From positions 1 through 26,375 of the forward strand of contig DATKGO010000019.1 of assembly GCA_035510695.1 (NCBI GenBank): a stretch of 26,375 nt of DNA, read 5' to 3'. Below, piece by piece: positions 1-6,904 of the stretch. Made by a program: the position numbers and the translations under genes. Under the pieces are notes generated by a model. That model ran no database searches and was not told where the DNA came from. It saw nothing but the letters and a program-made list of their open reading frames with translations. Source of the stretch: DAIDHK01 sp035510695 (lineage in GTDB: Bacteria; Patescibacteriota; Microgenomatia; Levybacterales; UBA12049). How positions within the stretch are numbered: position 1 is the first letter of the stretch; every line of letters begins with the position of its first letter.

Positions 1-568
1 ATTGAATATTCGCTCTAATTGTGGACAACGGTACTGTACCGATTTGGATTTTTTCGGTTCGATGAATTTCCGCACCTGCGATACGACCGGCTAAAACAAT
101 TCTGACTCCTCTTGCTCCGCTGTTAAGTACCTTATCGGCCGTAGTCACTAAAACACGTTTATAAGGTAAACGACGGATCAGCTGATCAGCAACATTTTTC
201 GCCACCAAAAAAGGATCAAGATTTGGTTCTTTTACCGGTTCAACCTGCAACTCCAAACGCGGAGCCTGTTTGCCATGGTTTTTTTGTAAAAATGCATTAA
301 TTGTATTCTTTAAATCTTCAATTCCAGATCCGGCTCGGCCAATTACCATACCCGGCTTGGCAACGTATAAAATTACTTTAATACTTTTAATCGAGCGCTC
401 AATTTCCACTCTGGCAATACCGGCCCGCTCCAAACGTGCCAATAACATCGTGCGCAGATTATAATCTTCCAGCACGGTTTGCTTATAATTTTTGTCATCA
501 AACCAACGACTCGTCCAAGTATTAATTACTTGTAACCTAATTAAATGTGGATTAACTTTCTGTCCCAT
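1..568 (-). CDS. rpsC: 30S ribosomal protein S3, N-terminal part (runs off the left edge)
   Basis: Ribosomal protein S3 binds 16S rRNA in the head of the small subunit near the mRNA entry channel. The frame opens at the ATG at 568-566 with MGQKVNPHLIRL, the usual S3 N-terminus, and 189 codons are visible before the window ends. The KH RNA-binding domain is seen as PGMVIGRAGSGIEDL at about residues 69-83, with the GxxG loop at GRAG. The last visible stretch, VPLSTIRANIQ, matches the start of the S3 C-terminal domain. It is the last gene of the visible S10 string, 112 bases after rplV, and that gap is filled by a palindromic repeat instead of the usual tight spacing. No Shine-Dalgarno sequence precedes the ATG. 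The family call is certain; only the C-terminus is missing. Confidence 0.97.
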   Translation of the reverse strand, partial: MGQKVNPHLIRLQVINTWTSRWFDDKNYKQTVLEDYNLRTMLLARLERAGIARVEIERSIKSIKVILYVAKPGMVIGRAGSGIEDLKNTINAFLQKNHGKQAPRLELQVEPVKEPNLDPFLVAKNVADQLIRRLPYKRVLVTTADKVLNSGARGVRIVLAGRIAGAEIHRTEKIQIGTVPLSTIRANIQ

Positions 569-680
569 ATATTAATTTTCAATTTCTAATTTTAAATTTT
601 CAATCAATTTTCAATGACTTAATGTTTAAAAATTAAAACATTTAGATTTCATTAAAAATGATAAATTTTAAATTATAAAT
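569..680. repeat. AT-rich palindromic repeat inside the S10 operon
   Basis: The 112-base gap between rplV and rpsC is almost entirely A/T with a hairpin core at 621-642 (AATGTTT, 8 bases, AAACATT). The same 22-base core is found unchanged at 8494-8515, again flanked by AGATTT on the right and by ATTTTCAATC/AATTTTTAATT-like runs. The two copies define a dispersed palindromic repeat. Here it separates two genes that normally nearly touch, so it would be carried in the operon mRNA as a stem-loop. Confidence 0.7.
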
Positions 681-1085
681 TTACTTTGCTCCTTTCTTTT
701 CCGCTTTAACTGCAGGCTTATCTTCTTTAGCTTTCGCAACCACAGCTTTTACCGCTTTTTCTTCCAAGATAACCGTTATATTCGTACTTCGCTTTTTATA
801 AGGATGAATTCGTCCGCGAGTTGACGCATGGAAACGTTTCAAGGCTGGCCCGTCATTGACAACGATATCGGCAATCCGCAAATTCTCTCGCTGTAAATGA
901 GAATTATTGATTGCGTTGGCAATAGCACTTTGCATAACATCATGTAAAAGCATTGCCGCTCTTTTTCGCACTAAAGGCAATTGCGTAACAGCTTGCTCTA
1001 AAGGCAAACTTCTGACAGCATCCGCCACCAAACGAACTTTTCTCGTACTAATTCTTACTTGTTTTAAATGCGCTTGTACTTTCAT
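681..1085 (-). CDS. rplV: 50S ribosomal protein L22
   Basis: L22 binds 23S rRNA and lines the peptide exit tunnel. The 134 residues show the family's course: an N-terminal segment with RISTRKVRLVADAVR (residues 11-25), the middle helix region, and the C-terminal beta-hairpin tip around GPALKRFHASTRGRIHPYKKRSTNITVILEE at about residues 79-109 (the tip that reaches into the tunnel). After that comes an Ala/Lys-rich tail of about 25 residues that exceeds the usual ~110-residue bacterial length. The start ATG lies 9 bases after the rpsS stop, as expected in the S10 operon. No Shine-Dalgarno motif is visible; the upstream bases are AAAAATTAATT. Confidence 0.97.
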   Translation of the reverse strand: MKVQAHLKQVRISTRKVRLVADAVRSLPLEQAVTQLPLVRKRAAMLLHDVMQSAIANAINNSHLQRENLRIADIVVNDGPALKRFHASTRGRIHPYKKRSTNITVILEEKAVKAVVAKAKEDKPAVKAEKKGAK

Positions 1086-1094
1086 AATTAATTT

Positions 1095-1379
1095 TTAAGT
1101 CTTAGAAATTTCTCGTGCAACAATTCTTCCGTGACTTCTAAATGTTCTGGTAGGCGAGAACTCACCCAATCTATGACCGACCATTCCTTCGGCAATTAAT
1201 ACGTTCACGAAAATTCTTCCGTTATGAATAGCCATTGTATGTCCGACAAATTCCGGCGGAATCTGACAGGCTCTTGCCCAAGTTTTAATCGGCGTTCTAT
1301 CACCGGCTTGTTTTTGATTTTGAACTTTTTTTAATAATTTAGGATCAATGTATGGTCCTTTTTTAGCTGATCTTGCCAT
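1095..1379 (-). CDS. rpsS: 30S ribosomal protein S19
   Basis: S19 sits in the head of the 30S subunit and contacts the A-site tRNA side and S13. The 94-residue protein begins MARSAKKGPYIDPKLLKKV and contains the hallmark PPEFVGHTMAIHNGR, then GHRLGEFSPTRTFRSHG near the C-terminus, all full length for the family. It lies one base after the rplB stop (TAAT-ATG style junction) and 9 bases before rplV, so translation is very likely coupled within the S10 operon. Nothing odd is seen. Confidence 0.98.
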   Translation of the reverse strand: MARSAKKGPYIDPKLLKKVQNQKQAGDRTPIKTWARACQIPPEFVGHTMAIHNGRIFVNVLIAEGMVGHRLGEFSPTRTFRSHGRIVAREISKT

Positions 1380-1380
1380 A

Positions 1381-2133
1381 TTAGTTGTGTGCTCCTGCCT
1401 TTCTTCTTTGAACTATATATTTATCGGAATATTTATTCGGTCGGCGTCTTTTACCGTAAGCTACTCTTCCGGAATAGTTTTTCGGTGTCGGCATACCAAT
1501 ACCCGATCTTCCTTCTCCTCCGCCGTGCGGATGGGAACGTGGATTCATCGCGACTCCACGTACGTGCGGTCGAATACCCATATGTATTGATCGTCCGGCT
1601 TTACCGATTACTTCGTTTTTCCAATTAATGTTTCCTACTTGTCCAATTGTGGCCAAACCTGATGCATTAACTTTACGAACCTCACCTGAAGGTAATCTAA
1701 GATGTACCAAATTACCTTCTCTGGCGTTAACCACCAATCCTGTTCCGGCACTGCGTGCCATTTGTCCACCCTTACCGGGCGTCAATTCCACATTGTGAAC
1801 AGTCGTACCAACCGGAATATTTTCTAAAGGCAAGGCATTGCCGACTTTAATTTCGACATGCTTACCGCTAATGACAGTATCGTTTTCTTTTAAACCTTCG
1901 GGGGCTAAAATGTAACGTTTTTCACCGTCTGCGTAATGAATTAAAGCAATATCACAGGTGCGATTAGGATCATATTCAATACCGATAACTTTCCCCGCAA
2001 CATCATATTTATTCCGCTTAAAATCGATTGTCCGGTAATACCTTTTATGTTCGCCGCCCTGATGCCTGACAGTTACCTGTCCACCCATCCCACGACCCGA
2101 ATGTTTTTTGCGTATAGTTTTTAACTTTTTCAT
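1381..2133 (-). CDS. rplB: 50S ribosomal protein L2, lacking the usual N-terminal ~30 residues
   Basis: L2 is a primary 23S rRNA binder near the peptidyl-transferase centre. The core is well conserved: GQVTVRHQGGEHKRYYRTIDFKR near the N-terminus, GEKRYILAPEGL, NIPVGTTVHNVE, PGKGGQMARSAGT, and MNPRSHPHGGGEGR containing the functionally important histidine loop. At 250 residues it is shorter than the usual ~275. The protein begins MKKLKTIRKKHSGRG, which aligns about 30 residues into typical L2, so the PTSPGRR-containing N-terminal segment is absent. An in-frame TGA lies five codons upstream of the ATG, and only 57 bases separate it from the rplW stop, so the missing part is not hidden upstream in another frame. 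The rpsS start follows one base after the stop. Confidence 0.97.
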   Translation of the reverse strand: MKKLKTIRKKHSGRGMGGQVTVRHQGGEHKRYYRTIDFKRNKYDVAGKVIGIEYDPNRTCDIALIHYADGEKRYILAPEGLKENDTVISGKHVEIKVGNALPLENIPVGTTVHNVELTPGKGGQMARSAGTGLVVNAREGNLVHLRLPSGEVRKVNASGLATIGQVGNINWKNEVIGKAGRSIHMGIRPHVRGVAMNPRSHPHGGGEGRSGIGMPTPKNYSGRVAYGKRRRPNKYSDKYIVQRRKAGAHN

Positions 2134-2190
2134 AAATAAAATTTGTCATAGACACTTGAAGCTAATTTTAACACAAATCAGCTTGAAAGT

Positions 2191-2475
2191 CTAAGCTCCC
2201 AGTTCAAATAGACTAATTTTTTCTCCTGCTTTTAACTGCACAACTGCCTTTTTGAAGGCCGAAGCTGTTGTTTTCTGACGCATTTTCCCCACTCTTTTAG
2301 TTTTTCCTTTAACAATTGTGGTCATGATGGCCACCGGCGTGACGCTGAATTTTTCACTAATCATTTGTCTAATTTGTTTTTTATCCGCACTCCTTGCCAC
2401 AACAAAACTGAAGCGTCCCTTTTCAGCCCCCTGCATTGATTGTTCTGTAATAATCGGTCTAATAATAATATTCAT
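2191..2475 (-). CDS. rplW: 50S ribosomal protein L23
   Basis: L23 sits at the exit of the peptide tunnel and is the docking site for trigger factor and SRP. The 94 residues show the L23 fold landmarks: IIIRPIITEQSMQ at the N-terminus, YTF-like RFSFVVARSADKKQIRQMISEKFSV, and KGKTKRVGK in the basic loop, ending in a short LKAGEKISLFEL strand. Length is normal. It lies one base after the rplD stop. A 57-base gap before rplB is the only loose junction in this part of the operon, apart from that before rpsC. Confidence 0.96.
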   Translation of the reverse strand: MNIIIRPIITEQSMQGAEKGRFSFVVARSADKKQIRQMISEKFSVTPVAIMTTIVKGKTKRVGKMRQKTTASAFKKAVVQLKAGEKISLFELGA

Positions 2476-2476
2476 A

Positions 2477-3265
2477 CTATTTCGTCAATCTTTTTTCCAA
2501 TGTTTCAATTGCTTCCTGCATAAAAATTATCTGTTTTGCGGTCATAACCTCATAAATATTCAAGCGATTTACGCCTGTAATTGATAAATTATCAATATTT
2601 CTAGCCGCTCGCACCACATTTTCTACTCCGTCATTAATTACCAATAAAATCTTAGTTGTTCCCTTTTTCGATTCTTTATTCTTTATTCTTAATTCTAAAT
2701 TTTGCAATGTAGTTACCATGTTTTTGGTTTTCCCATCCAGTTTTTCCAGACCGGAAACAACTTTAATTTCCTGATCAACAACTTTGGCCGACAAAGCAGA
2801 ACATAAAGCTTTTTGTTTCATTTTTTGCGGCATGTTCAAGCTAAAATCACGTTGTTTGGGCCCCCAGGCTACGCCGCCGCCGACAAATATGGGAGCGGTA
2901 ATTCCGCCGTGTCTGGCTCGTCCTGTACCTTTTTGACGATAAATTTTTCTAGTTGAACCTCTGACTTCTCCCCGTGATTTTGTGGAGCGAGTACCTTGGC
3001 GTTGATTAGCCAAATAAACTCTTATCGCTTGAGCGACAAGTTGTTTATTTTCTTTCTCGCCAAAAATACTCTCTGACAATTTCTGTGTTCCGACCACTTT
3101 TCCGGACATATCCAAGACATCAAGCTGCAATGTGCTATTTGCCGTAGTTTTTTCAACTTTCTTAGTTACTTCAACCTTTTTCACTGGCTTAGCCGCAACT
3201 TTTGTTGTCGCTTTTTTCTCAACTTTTTTGGATTTTAGATTTTGGATTTTGGATTTTTCTACCAT
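2477..3265 (-). CDS. rplD: 50S ribosomal protein L4 with a repeat-derived Lys-rich N-terminal extension
   Basis: L4 binds 23S rRNA and projects a loop into the exit tunnel; in many bacteria it also autoregulates the S10 operon. The conserved core starts around residue 46 (LQLDVLDMSGKVVG). The tunnel loop with NQRQGTRSTKSRGEVRGSTRKIYRQKGTGRARHG lies at about 87-120, and FVGGGVAWGPKQRD follows. At 262 residues it exceeds the usual ~205. The first ~45 residues are a Lys/Val/Thr-rich extension whose beginning (KSKIQNLKSK) is the translation of an AAAATCC heptamer array. Residues 189-199 (NLELRIKNKES) are the translation of a second array of AATTAAG-like heptamers. Both are in frame and do not touch conserved segments. 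The start ATG lies one base after rplC. Confidence 0.95.
   Translation of the reverse strand: MVEKSKIQNLKSKKVEKKATTKVAAKPVKKVEVTKKVEKTTANSTLQLDVLDMSGKVVGTQKLSESIFGEKENKQLVAQAIRVYLANQRQGTRSTKSRGEVRGSTRKIYRQKGTGRARHGGITAPIFVGGGVAWGPKQRDFSLNMPQKMKQKALCSALSAKVVDQEIKVVSGLEKLDGKTKNMVTTLQNLELRIKNKESKKGTTKILLVINDGVENVVRAARNIDNLSITGVNRLNIYEVMTAKQIIFMQEAIETLEKRLTK
2670..2702 (-). repeat. In-frame AATTAAG-type heptamer array inside rplD
   Basis: On the coding strand there are about four 7-base units plus a partial one (AATTTAG, AATTAAG, AATAAAG, AATAAAG) that encode NLELRIKNKES. The pure unit AATTAAG, seen six times perfectly at 23948-23989, would put TAA in frame at the first and fourth units. Exactly these two units are altered (TAA to TTA, and TAA to AAA). 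Confidence 0.7.
3230..3258 (-). repeat. In-frame AAAATCC heptamer array at the start of rplD
   Basis: Four tandem 7-base units of AAAATCC (one reading AAAATCT) on the coding strand encode KSKIQNLKSK at residues 4-13 of L4. This unit contains no stop codon in any register. The same TTTGGATTTT-type sequence is found between genes at about 7670-7695. Confidence 0.7.
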
Positions 3266-3266
3266 A

Positions 3267-4097
3267 TTATTCCTCCTTAGCCCCTTCTTTAATTTCTTCT
3301 TTTACTTCTTCAACTTTTTCTGCTACAACTTCTACCTCTGGTAACTTTTCTTGCGGCTCTTCTACAATCTCTTTCTGTTCTTCTTTCTCATTGGTCATTG
3401 GCAATTGGTCATTGGTCATTTCTTTTGCGTCCAATCCATCGGCTCTAAGCATCGGACTAAAATATTTATCTTTCAATTCGCCGGTCTTTTTCAAAATTAC
3501 AAATGTTTTAACATGACCGGGGATAAGACCGGCAACATATACTTTATCGCCAATCACATCTGCCACATAAAGATTTTGTACGGTAACTGTATCTTGCCCC
3601 ATTCGGCCTGCCATTCTTTTGCCTTTATAGACACGACCCGGCGTTGTGGTTTGACCCAATGATCCCGGAGCACGTTCACGATCCGATTGACCATGTGATC
3701 TTGGACCACCGCGGAAGTTGTGACGCTTGACTACTCCTGCCCAACCTTTACCTTTAGAAATTCCGGTTACGTCAATCATATCGCCCGGCTTTAAGACATC
3801 GGCTAAATTAAGTGCTTCCCCAATTTGCGGCAAAATTTGCTCATCAAAAAACCGCACCTCTTTGATAAATTTCGGTGCGGACTTGAGATTTGCTTGTTTT
3901 GCGCTGCCAAATTGTGATTTGGTTGCCTTTTTACGCATACCTGTACCAATTTGAACGGCACTATAACCGTTTTTATCCTGAGTTCTGACCTGTAAAACGG
4001 TATTTGGCGAAATAGACACGACACTTACCGGTATTCTATTACCGTTCTCTAAAAATCTCTGCGTCTGTTCTATTTTTTGTCCTAATATTGTCTGCAT
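3267..4097 (-). CDS. rplC: 50S ribosomal protein L3 with an acidic C-terminal extension
   Basis: L3 is an early-assembling 23S rRNA binder that reaches to the peptidyl-transferase centre. Conserved parts are GMRKKATKSQFG (52-63), the KGKGWAGVVKRHNFRGGPRSHGQSDRERAPGSLG stretch (115-148) with the residues that approach the catalytic centre, and GRVYKGKRMAGRMG. At 276 residues it exceeds the usual ~210. After residue 225 comes a repeat-encoded MTNDQLPMTNE (227-237) and then a Glu-rich, charged tail of about 38 residues. The gene is the first after a terminator-like hairpin whose U-run ends 8 bases before its ATG, so it has no room for a Shine-Dalgarno site, and transcription from tuf-rpsJ must pass the hairpin to reach it. 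Confidence 0.96.
   Translation of the reverse strand: MQTILGQKIEQTQRFLENGNRIPVSVVSISPNTVLQVRTQDKNGYSAVQIGTGMRKKATKSQFGSAKQANLKSAPKFIKEVRFFDEQILPQIGEALNLADVLKPGDMIDVTGISKGKGWAGVVKRHNFRGGPRSHGQSDRERAPGSLGQTTTPGRVYKGKRMAGRMGQDTVTVQNLYVADVIGDKVYVAGLIPGHVKTFVILKKTGELKDKYFSPMLRADGLDAKEMTNDQLPMTNEKEEQKEIVEEPQEKLPEVEVVAEKVEEVKEEIKEGAKEE
3389..3420 (-). repeat. In-frame AATGACC heptamer array inside rplC
   Basis: On the coding strand, units 1, 2 and 4 read AATGACC, unit 3 reads AATTGCC, and a fifth unit is degenerate. They encode MTNDQLPMTNE. Because 7 is not a multiple of 3 the frame rotates, and a pure unit 3 would read CAA TGA. The substitution gives CAA TTG instead and keeps the gene open. Confidence 0.75.
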
Positions 4098-4105
4098 ATT
4101 TTTTC

Positions 4106-4164
4106 AAAAAAAAAGATAGCCCATTCGGCTATCTACAATTTATGGATAGAGCCTGAATTAGGCT
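4106..4164 (-). terminator. Terminator-like hairpin with possible competing antiterminator, upstream of rplC
   Basis: On the transcribed strand, AGATAGCC and GGCTATCT (4134-4114) form a perfect 8-bp stem with a 5-base loop, followed by a run of eight U at 4113-4106: an intrinsic terminator. Just upstream, AGCCT/AGGCT (4164-4150) forms a small hairpin. The segment GGCTCTATC beginning inside it can pair, with a two-base bulge, to GATAGCC, the 5' arm of the terminator. This gives two mutually exclusive folds, as in attenuators. The U-run ends 8 bases before the rplC ATG. The terminator itself is well supported; the switching is inference. Confidence 0.7.
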
Positions 4165-4213
4165 TGTTAATTATGTACTATATACAAATACCATTTTTTT
4201 TAACATCAAATCA

Positions 4214-4522
4214 TTACATCCTAATTGCAATGTCGACTCCGGCTGGTAACTCCAAATGCGTAAGACTATCAATTGTTTTGTCTGTTGGTGAAACGATATC
4301 AATTAATCGTTTATGCACACGGATTTCAAAATGATCACGTGCATTCTTATCAACAAAGGGAGATTTATTGACTGCGTAAACGCTGCGCTGGGTAGGTAGG
4401 GGAACAGGACCCACTATTTTAGCTCCGGTTCGAATTGCCGTATCTAAAATCTGCTGACAACACGCATCAATGACACGTGAGTCATAACTTTTTAAGCGAA
4501 CTCTAATTCTTCCTTTAGGCAT
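4214..4522 (-). CDS. rpsJ: 30S ribosomal protein S10
   Basis: S10 is part of the 30S head and, with NusB, of the transcription antitermination complex. The 102-residue sequence is full length: GRIRVRLKSYDSRVIDACCQQILDTA at the N-terminus, then GPVPLPTQRSVYAVNKSPFVDKNARDHFEIRVHKRLIDI in the tRNA/NusB-binding loop region, and a normal DIAIRM-type end. It lies 28 bases downstream of tuf and 116 bases upstream of rplC. The latter gap holds a terminator-like hairpin, so tuf-rpsJ may be expressed more strongly than the distal ribosomal protein genes. No Shine-Dalgarno sequence lies at the usual distance. Confidence 0.98.
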   Translation of the reverse strand: MPKGRIRVRLKSYDSRVIDACCQQILDTAIRTGAKIVGPVPLPTQRSVYAVNKSPFVDKNARDHFEIRVHKRLIDIVSPTDKTIDSLTHLELPAGVDIAIRM

Positions 4523-4550
4523 ACCAACAAACTGTTAAAGACCTTTCTAA

Positions 4551-5732
4551 TTATTTAATAATTTTGGTAATTACACCAGCACCAACTGTTCTTCCACCTT
4601 CGCGGATAGCGAAGCGCAGTCCCTCCTCAAGAGCGACCGGAACAATTAGTTGTACTGTCATTTTAATACTGTCTCCCGGCATAACCATCTCGACACCTGT
4701 CGGGAGGGTAGCTGTACCGGTAACATCTGTCGTTCGGATATAAAATTGTGGTCGATATCCTGTAAAGAAAGGTGTATGTCTTCCGCCTTCTTCTTTGGTT
4801 AAAATATAAACTTCCGATTCAAATTCCGTATGAGGAGTAATACTGCCCGGTTTAGCTACGACTTGTCCTCTTTCAATATCATTTTTTTCAATTCCTCGGA
4901 GCAATAATCCTACGTTGTCGCCTGCTTGACCTTCATCAAGTTGCTTTCTAAACATTTCAACTCCGGTTACAACCGTAGCCTTAGTTTCTTTAAGACCTAC
5001 CAATTCAACCGGTTCGTTTATCTTAATAACTCCTCTGGTAATTCTTCCAGTCGCCACTGTTCCTCGTCCCTTGATCGAGAAGACATCTTCAACCGGCATC
5101 AGAAATGGCTTATCCAAATCACGAACCGGAGTCGGAATATACTCGTCAACCGTCTTCATGAGTTCTAAAATTTTTTCTTCATAAGCCGGATCGCCTTCCA
5201 AAGCTTTCAAAGCTGAACCGCGGATAATAGGGGTTGTATCACCTGGATAATGATATTTTGTCAAAAGCTCGCGAACTTCCATTTCGACTAAATCCAAAAG
5301 TTCTTCATCTTGAACCATATCGCACTTATTTAAAAATACTACAATTGCCGGAACGCCGACTTGATAAGCAAGAAGTATGTGCTCTCGGGTTTGGGGCATA
5401 GGACCGTCGGGTGCTGAAACGACCAAGATTGCGCCGTCCATTTGAGCTGCGCCGGTAATCATGTTTTTGATGTAATCTGCATGACCCGGAGCATCGATAT
5501 GGGCATAATGACGCTTTTCTGTTTCGTATTCAATATGGGAGATATTAATGGTAACGCCTCTTGCTTTTTCTTCAGGGGCATTATCAATGTCTTCATATTT
5601 CTTAGCAGTAGCCATCCCTTTTTTCGAGAGAACAGTAGCAATAGCTGCTGTTAAAGTAGTCTTTCCATGATCAACGTGACCGATGGTTCCGATATTTACA
5701 TGTGGTTTTGAACGAGTATATTTGTCTGCCAT
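4551..5732 (-). CDS. tuf: Translation elongation factor Tu
   Basis: EF-Tu delivers aminoacyl-tRNA to the ribosome in a GTP-dependent way. The 393-residue sequence is full length with G1 GHVDHGKT at 18-25, G2 at RGVTINISHIEYE, G3 DAPGHADY with the catalytic histidine, G4 NKCD near 135-138, and complete domains 2 and 3 ending in GGRTVGAGVITKIIK. Position 81, cysteine in E. coli, is alanine here, which is common. It is the first gene of the tuf-rpsJ-S10 string and has its own consensus promoter at 5784-5812. Its predicted 5' end folds into a stem-loop. fusA, rpsG and rpsL, often just upstream in other bacteria, are not here; fusA is about 3.5 kb away as a separate unit. Confidence 0.99.
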   Translation of the reverse strand: MADKYTRSKPHVNIGTIGHVDHGKTTLTAAIATVLSKKGMATAKKYEDIDNAPEEKARGVTINISHIEYETEKRHYAHIDAPGHADYIKNMITGAAQMDGAILVVSAPDGPMPQTREHILLAYQVGVPAIVVFLNKCDMVQDEELLDLVEMEVRELLTKYHYPGDTTPIIRGSALKALEGDPAYEEKILELMKTVDEYIPTPVRDLDKPFLMPVEDVFSIKGRGTVATGRITRGVIKINEPVELVGLKETKATVVTGVEMFRKQLDEGQAGDNVGLLLRGIEKNDIERGQVVAKPGSITPHTEFESEVYILTKEEGGRHTPFFTGYRPQFYIRTTDVTGTATLPTGVEMVMPGDSIKMTVQLIVPVALEEGLRFAIREGGRTVGAGVITKIIK

Positions 5733-5754
5733 ATATTTATTTAGTCAAAAATAA

Positions 5755-5777
5755 ATACCCATTTATTCAATGAGTAT
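5755..5777 (-). other. Stem-loop at the predicted 5' end of the tuf transcript
   Basis: On the minus strand ATACTCATT and AATGGGTAT (5777-5769 and 5763-5755) form a 9-bp stem with one G-U pair and a 5-base loop, followed by UUAUUUUUG. Counting seven bases from the end of the -10 box puts the transcription start at 5777, the first base of the stem. It may stabilise the mRNA or act as an attenuator. Confidence 0.55.
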
Positions 5778-5783
5778 GGATGT

Positions 5784-5812
5784 ATCTTACAATATTTTCA
5801 GTTGAGCGTCAA
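5784..5812 (-). promoter_or_regulatory. Promoter of tuf (and the S10 string)
   Basis: TTGACG (5812-5807), 17 bases, TAAGAT (5789-5784) on the minus strand is a near-consensus housekeeping sigma promoter. The -35 box lies 10 bases after the stop of the GH18-like gene. The predicted leader is about 45 bases. Confidence 0.8.
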
Positions 5813-5821
5813 TAGGGAAGA

Positions 5822-6898
5822 TTAAAAATATGACCAGGCCCAAAGAGCGAAATGATTAATTCCTTTGCTTTGTAAAAAAGCTTCTTTTTTTTGCACTGAT
5901 TGTAAATCGTCAAACCACACTTCATGTTTATTATTTTTAGAATCTGTATATTGAATTTCTGTCTCGGAAGAATTTGTGTCACGTCGAATAATACAATTAG
6001 TAAACGGACAATTATCCAAAAACTCATGTTCTATTTGTAAATAACTTAAGGATTGTGCTGTGCCTACGCCGTTATCGTCATTATCGATTTGCCAATCGTA
6101 ACCGAATAACCCCCAAACTAAAGTTAATTTATCAGGTGTGGTAACGGTTAAAAAACTATCCGTCATTTTTTCCAAATCATAATCGGAATTGTGGATTGGA
6201 AAATTCGGACCAGGACTACCGCTGGCCTTATGTAAATCATAAGCCATGATGTAAATCTGATCACTAATTTGAGAAAGATGTTTAATATCAAAAGGGCGGG
6301 CACGATAAAACACGTCTCCGTACATAGTTAAACCATAGGTTAGATTATTTTTTCTGGCAGCGGTAGAAAATTTATCGTGAAAGGAATTAATCTGCTGGAT
6401 TAACGAATCAAACGGTAAGGCTGATAATTCAAAATCAACCACAACTCCTTTAAATCCGTTGTCTTTGGCAATATTTATTGATTGATTAATAATGTTTGTT
6501 TGAAAATCCGCACTATTTAAGATTAAATCATTTTCTTTATTATCCAGCATGCGGATTACCAATAATTTTTTCTGTCCATTATTAACAAATTTATTAAAAT
6601 CAGCCAAACTTTTATATCCCGAATCGTCTTTATCAATCCCCTGACTCGTGGCTTCTACACCAAAATATAAAACGGAAGAATAGGAAGAATTAGCCGGTTC
6701 ACTGTCCGGCAAACTCCAGTAAGGAACAAAAAGAGCAGTTGTTTGCTGGGCACTATCACCGGTAGGGAAAGGTGAAGCAGCAAGCGTAGGGGATATTGAA
6801 CTATTTGGCAAACCGACAAAAGGATTAGTTCTCATCTGCCACAATCCATAAGCTGCGGCAATAAGAATCAAAATCCAAATGACAATAAACTTCTTCAC
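5822..6898 (-). CDS. Exported, membrane-anchored GH18-like glycoside hydrolase
   Basis: Glycosyl hydrolase family 18 proteins cleave chitin-like or peptidoglycan glycans; some members only bind sugar. An N-terminal membrane anchor (about residues 4-20, KKFIVIWILILIAAAYGLW) is followed by a Ser/Pro/Thr-rich spacer and a TIM-barrel-like domain from about residue 55. The family motif appears as GFKGVVVDFE at 148-157, which keeps the last Asp (155) and catalytic Glu (157) but lacks the earlier Asp residues of DGxDxDxE. YIMAYDLH at 216-223 and FALWAWSYF at the C-terminus are also GH18 landmarks (spore-germination YaaH/SleL type). The start is GTG at 6898, seven bases after a TATAAT box, so the message is probably leaderless. 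It ends just before the tuf promoter. Substrate unknown; a cell-wall glycan is plausible. Confidence 0.75.
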   Translation of the reverse strand: MKKFIVIWILILIAAAYGLWQMRTNPFVGLPNSSISPTLAASPFPTGDSAQQTTALFVPYWSLPDSEPANSSYSSVLYFGVEATSQGIDKDDSGYKSLADFNKFVNNGQKKLLVIRMLDNKENDLILNSADFQTNIINQSINIAKDNGFKGVVVDFELSALPFDSLIQQINSFHDKFSTAARKNNLTYGLTMYGDVFYRARPFDIKHLSQISDQIYIMAYDLHKASGSPGPNFPIHNSDYDLEKMTDSFLTVTTPDKLTLVWGLFGYDWQIDNDDNGVGTAQSLSYLQIEHEFLDNCPFTNCIIRRDTNSSETEIQYTDSKNNKHEVWFDDLQSVQKKEAFLQSKGINHFALWAWSYF

Positions 6899-6904
6899 TC
6901 ATGT

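Noticed and set aside
4165..4213. Separate promoter for rplC between rpsJ and the hairpin
   Set aside because: TTGATG and TGTATA at 17-base spacing are visible on the minus strand, but the -10 box is poor and such a promoter would still have to read through the hairpin.
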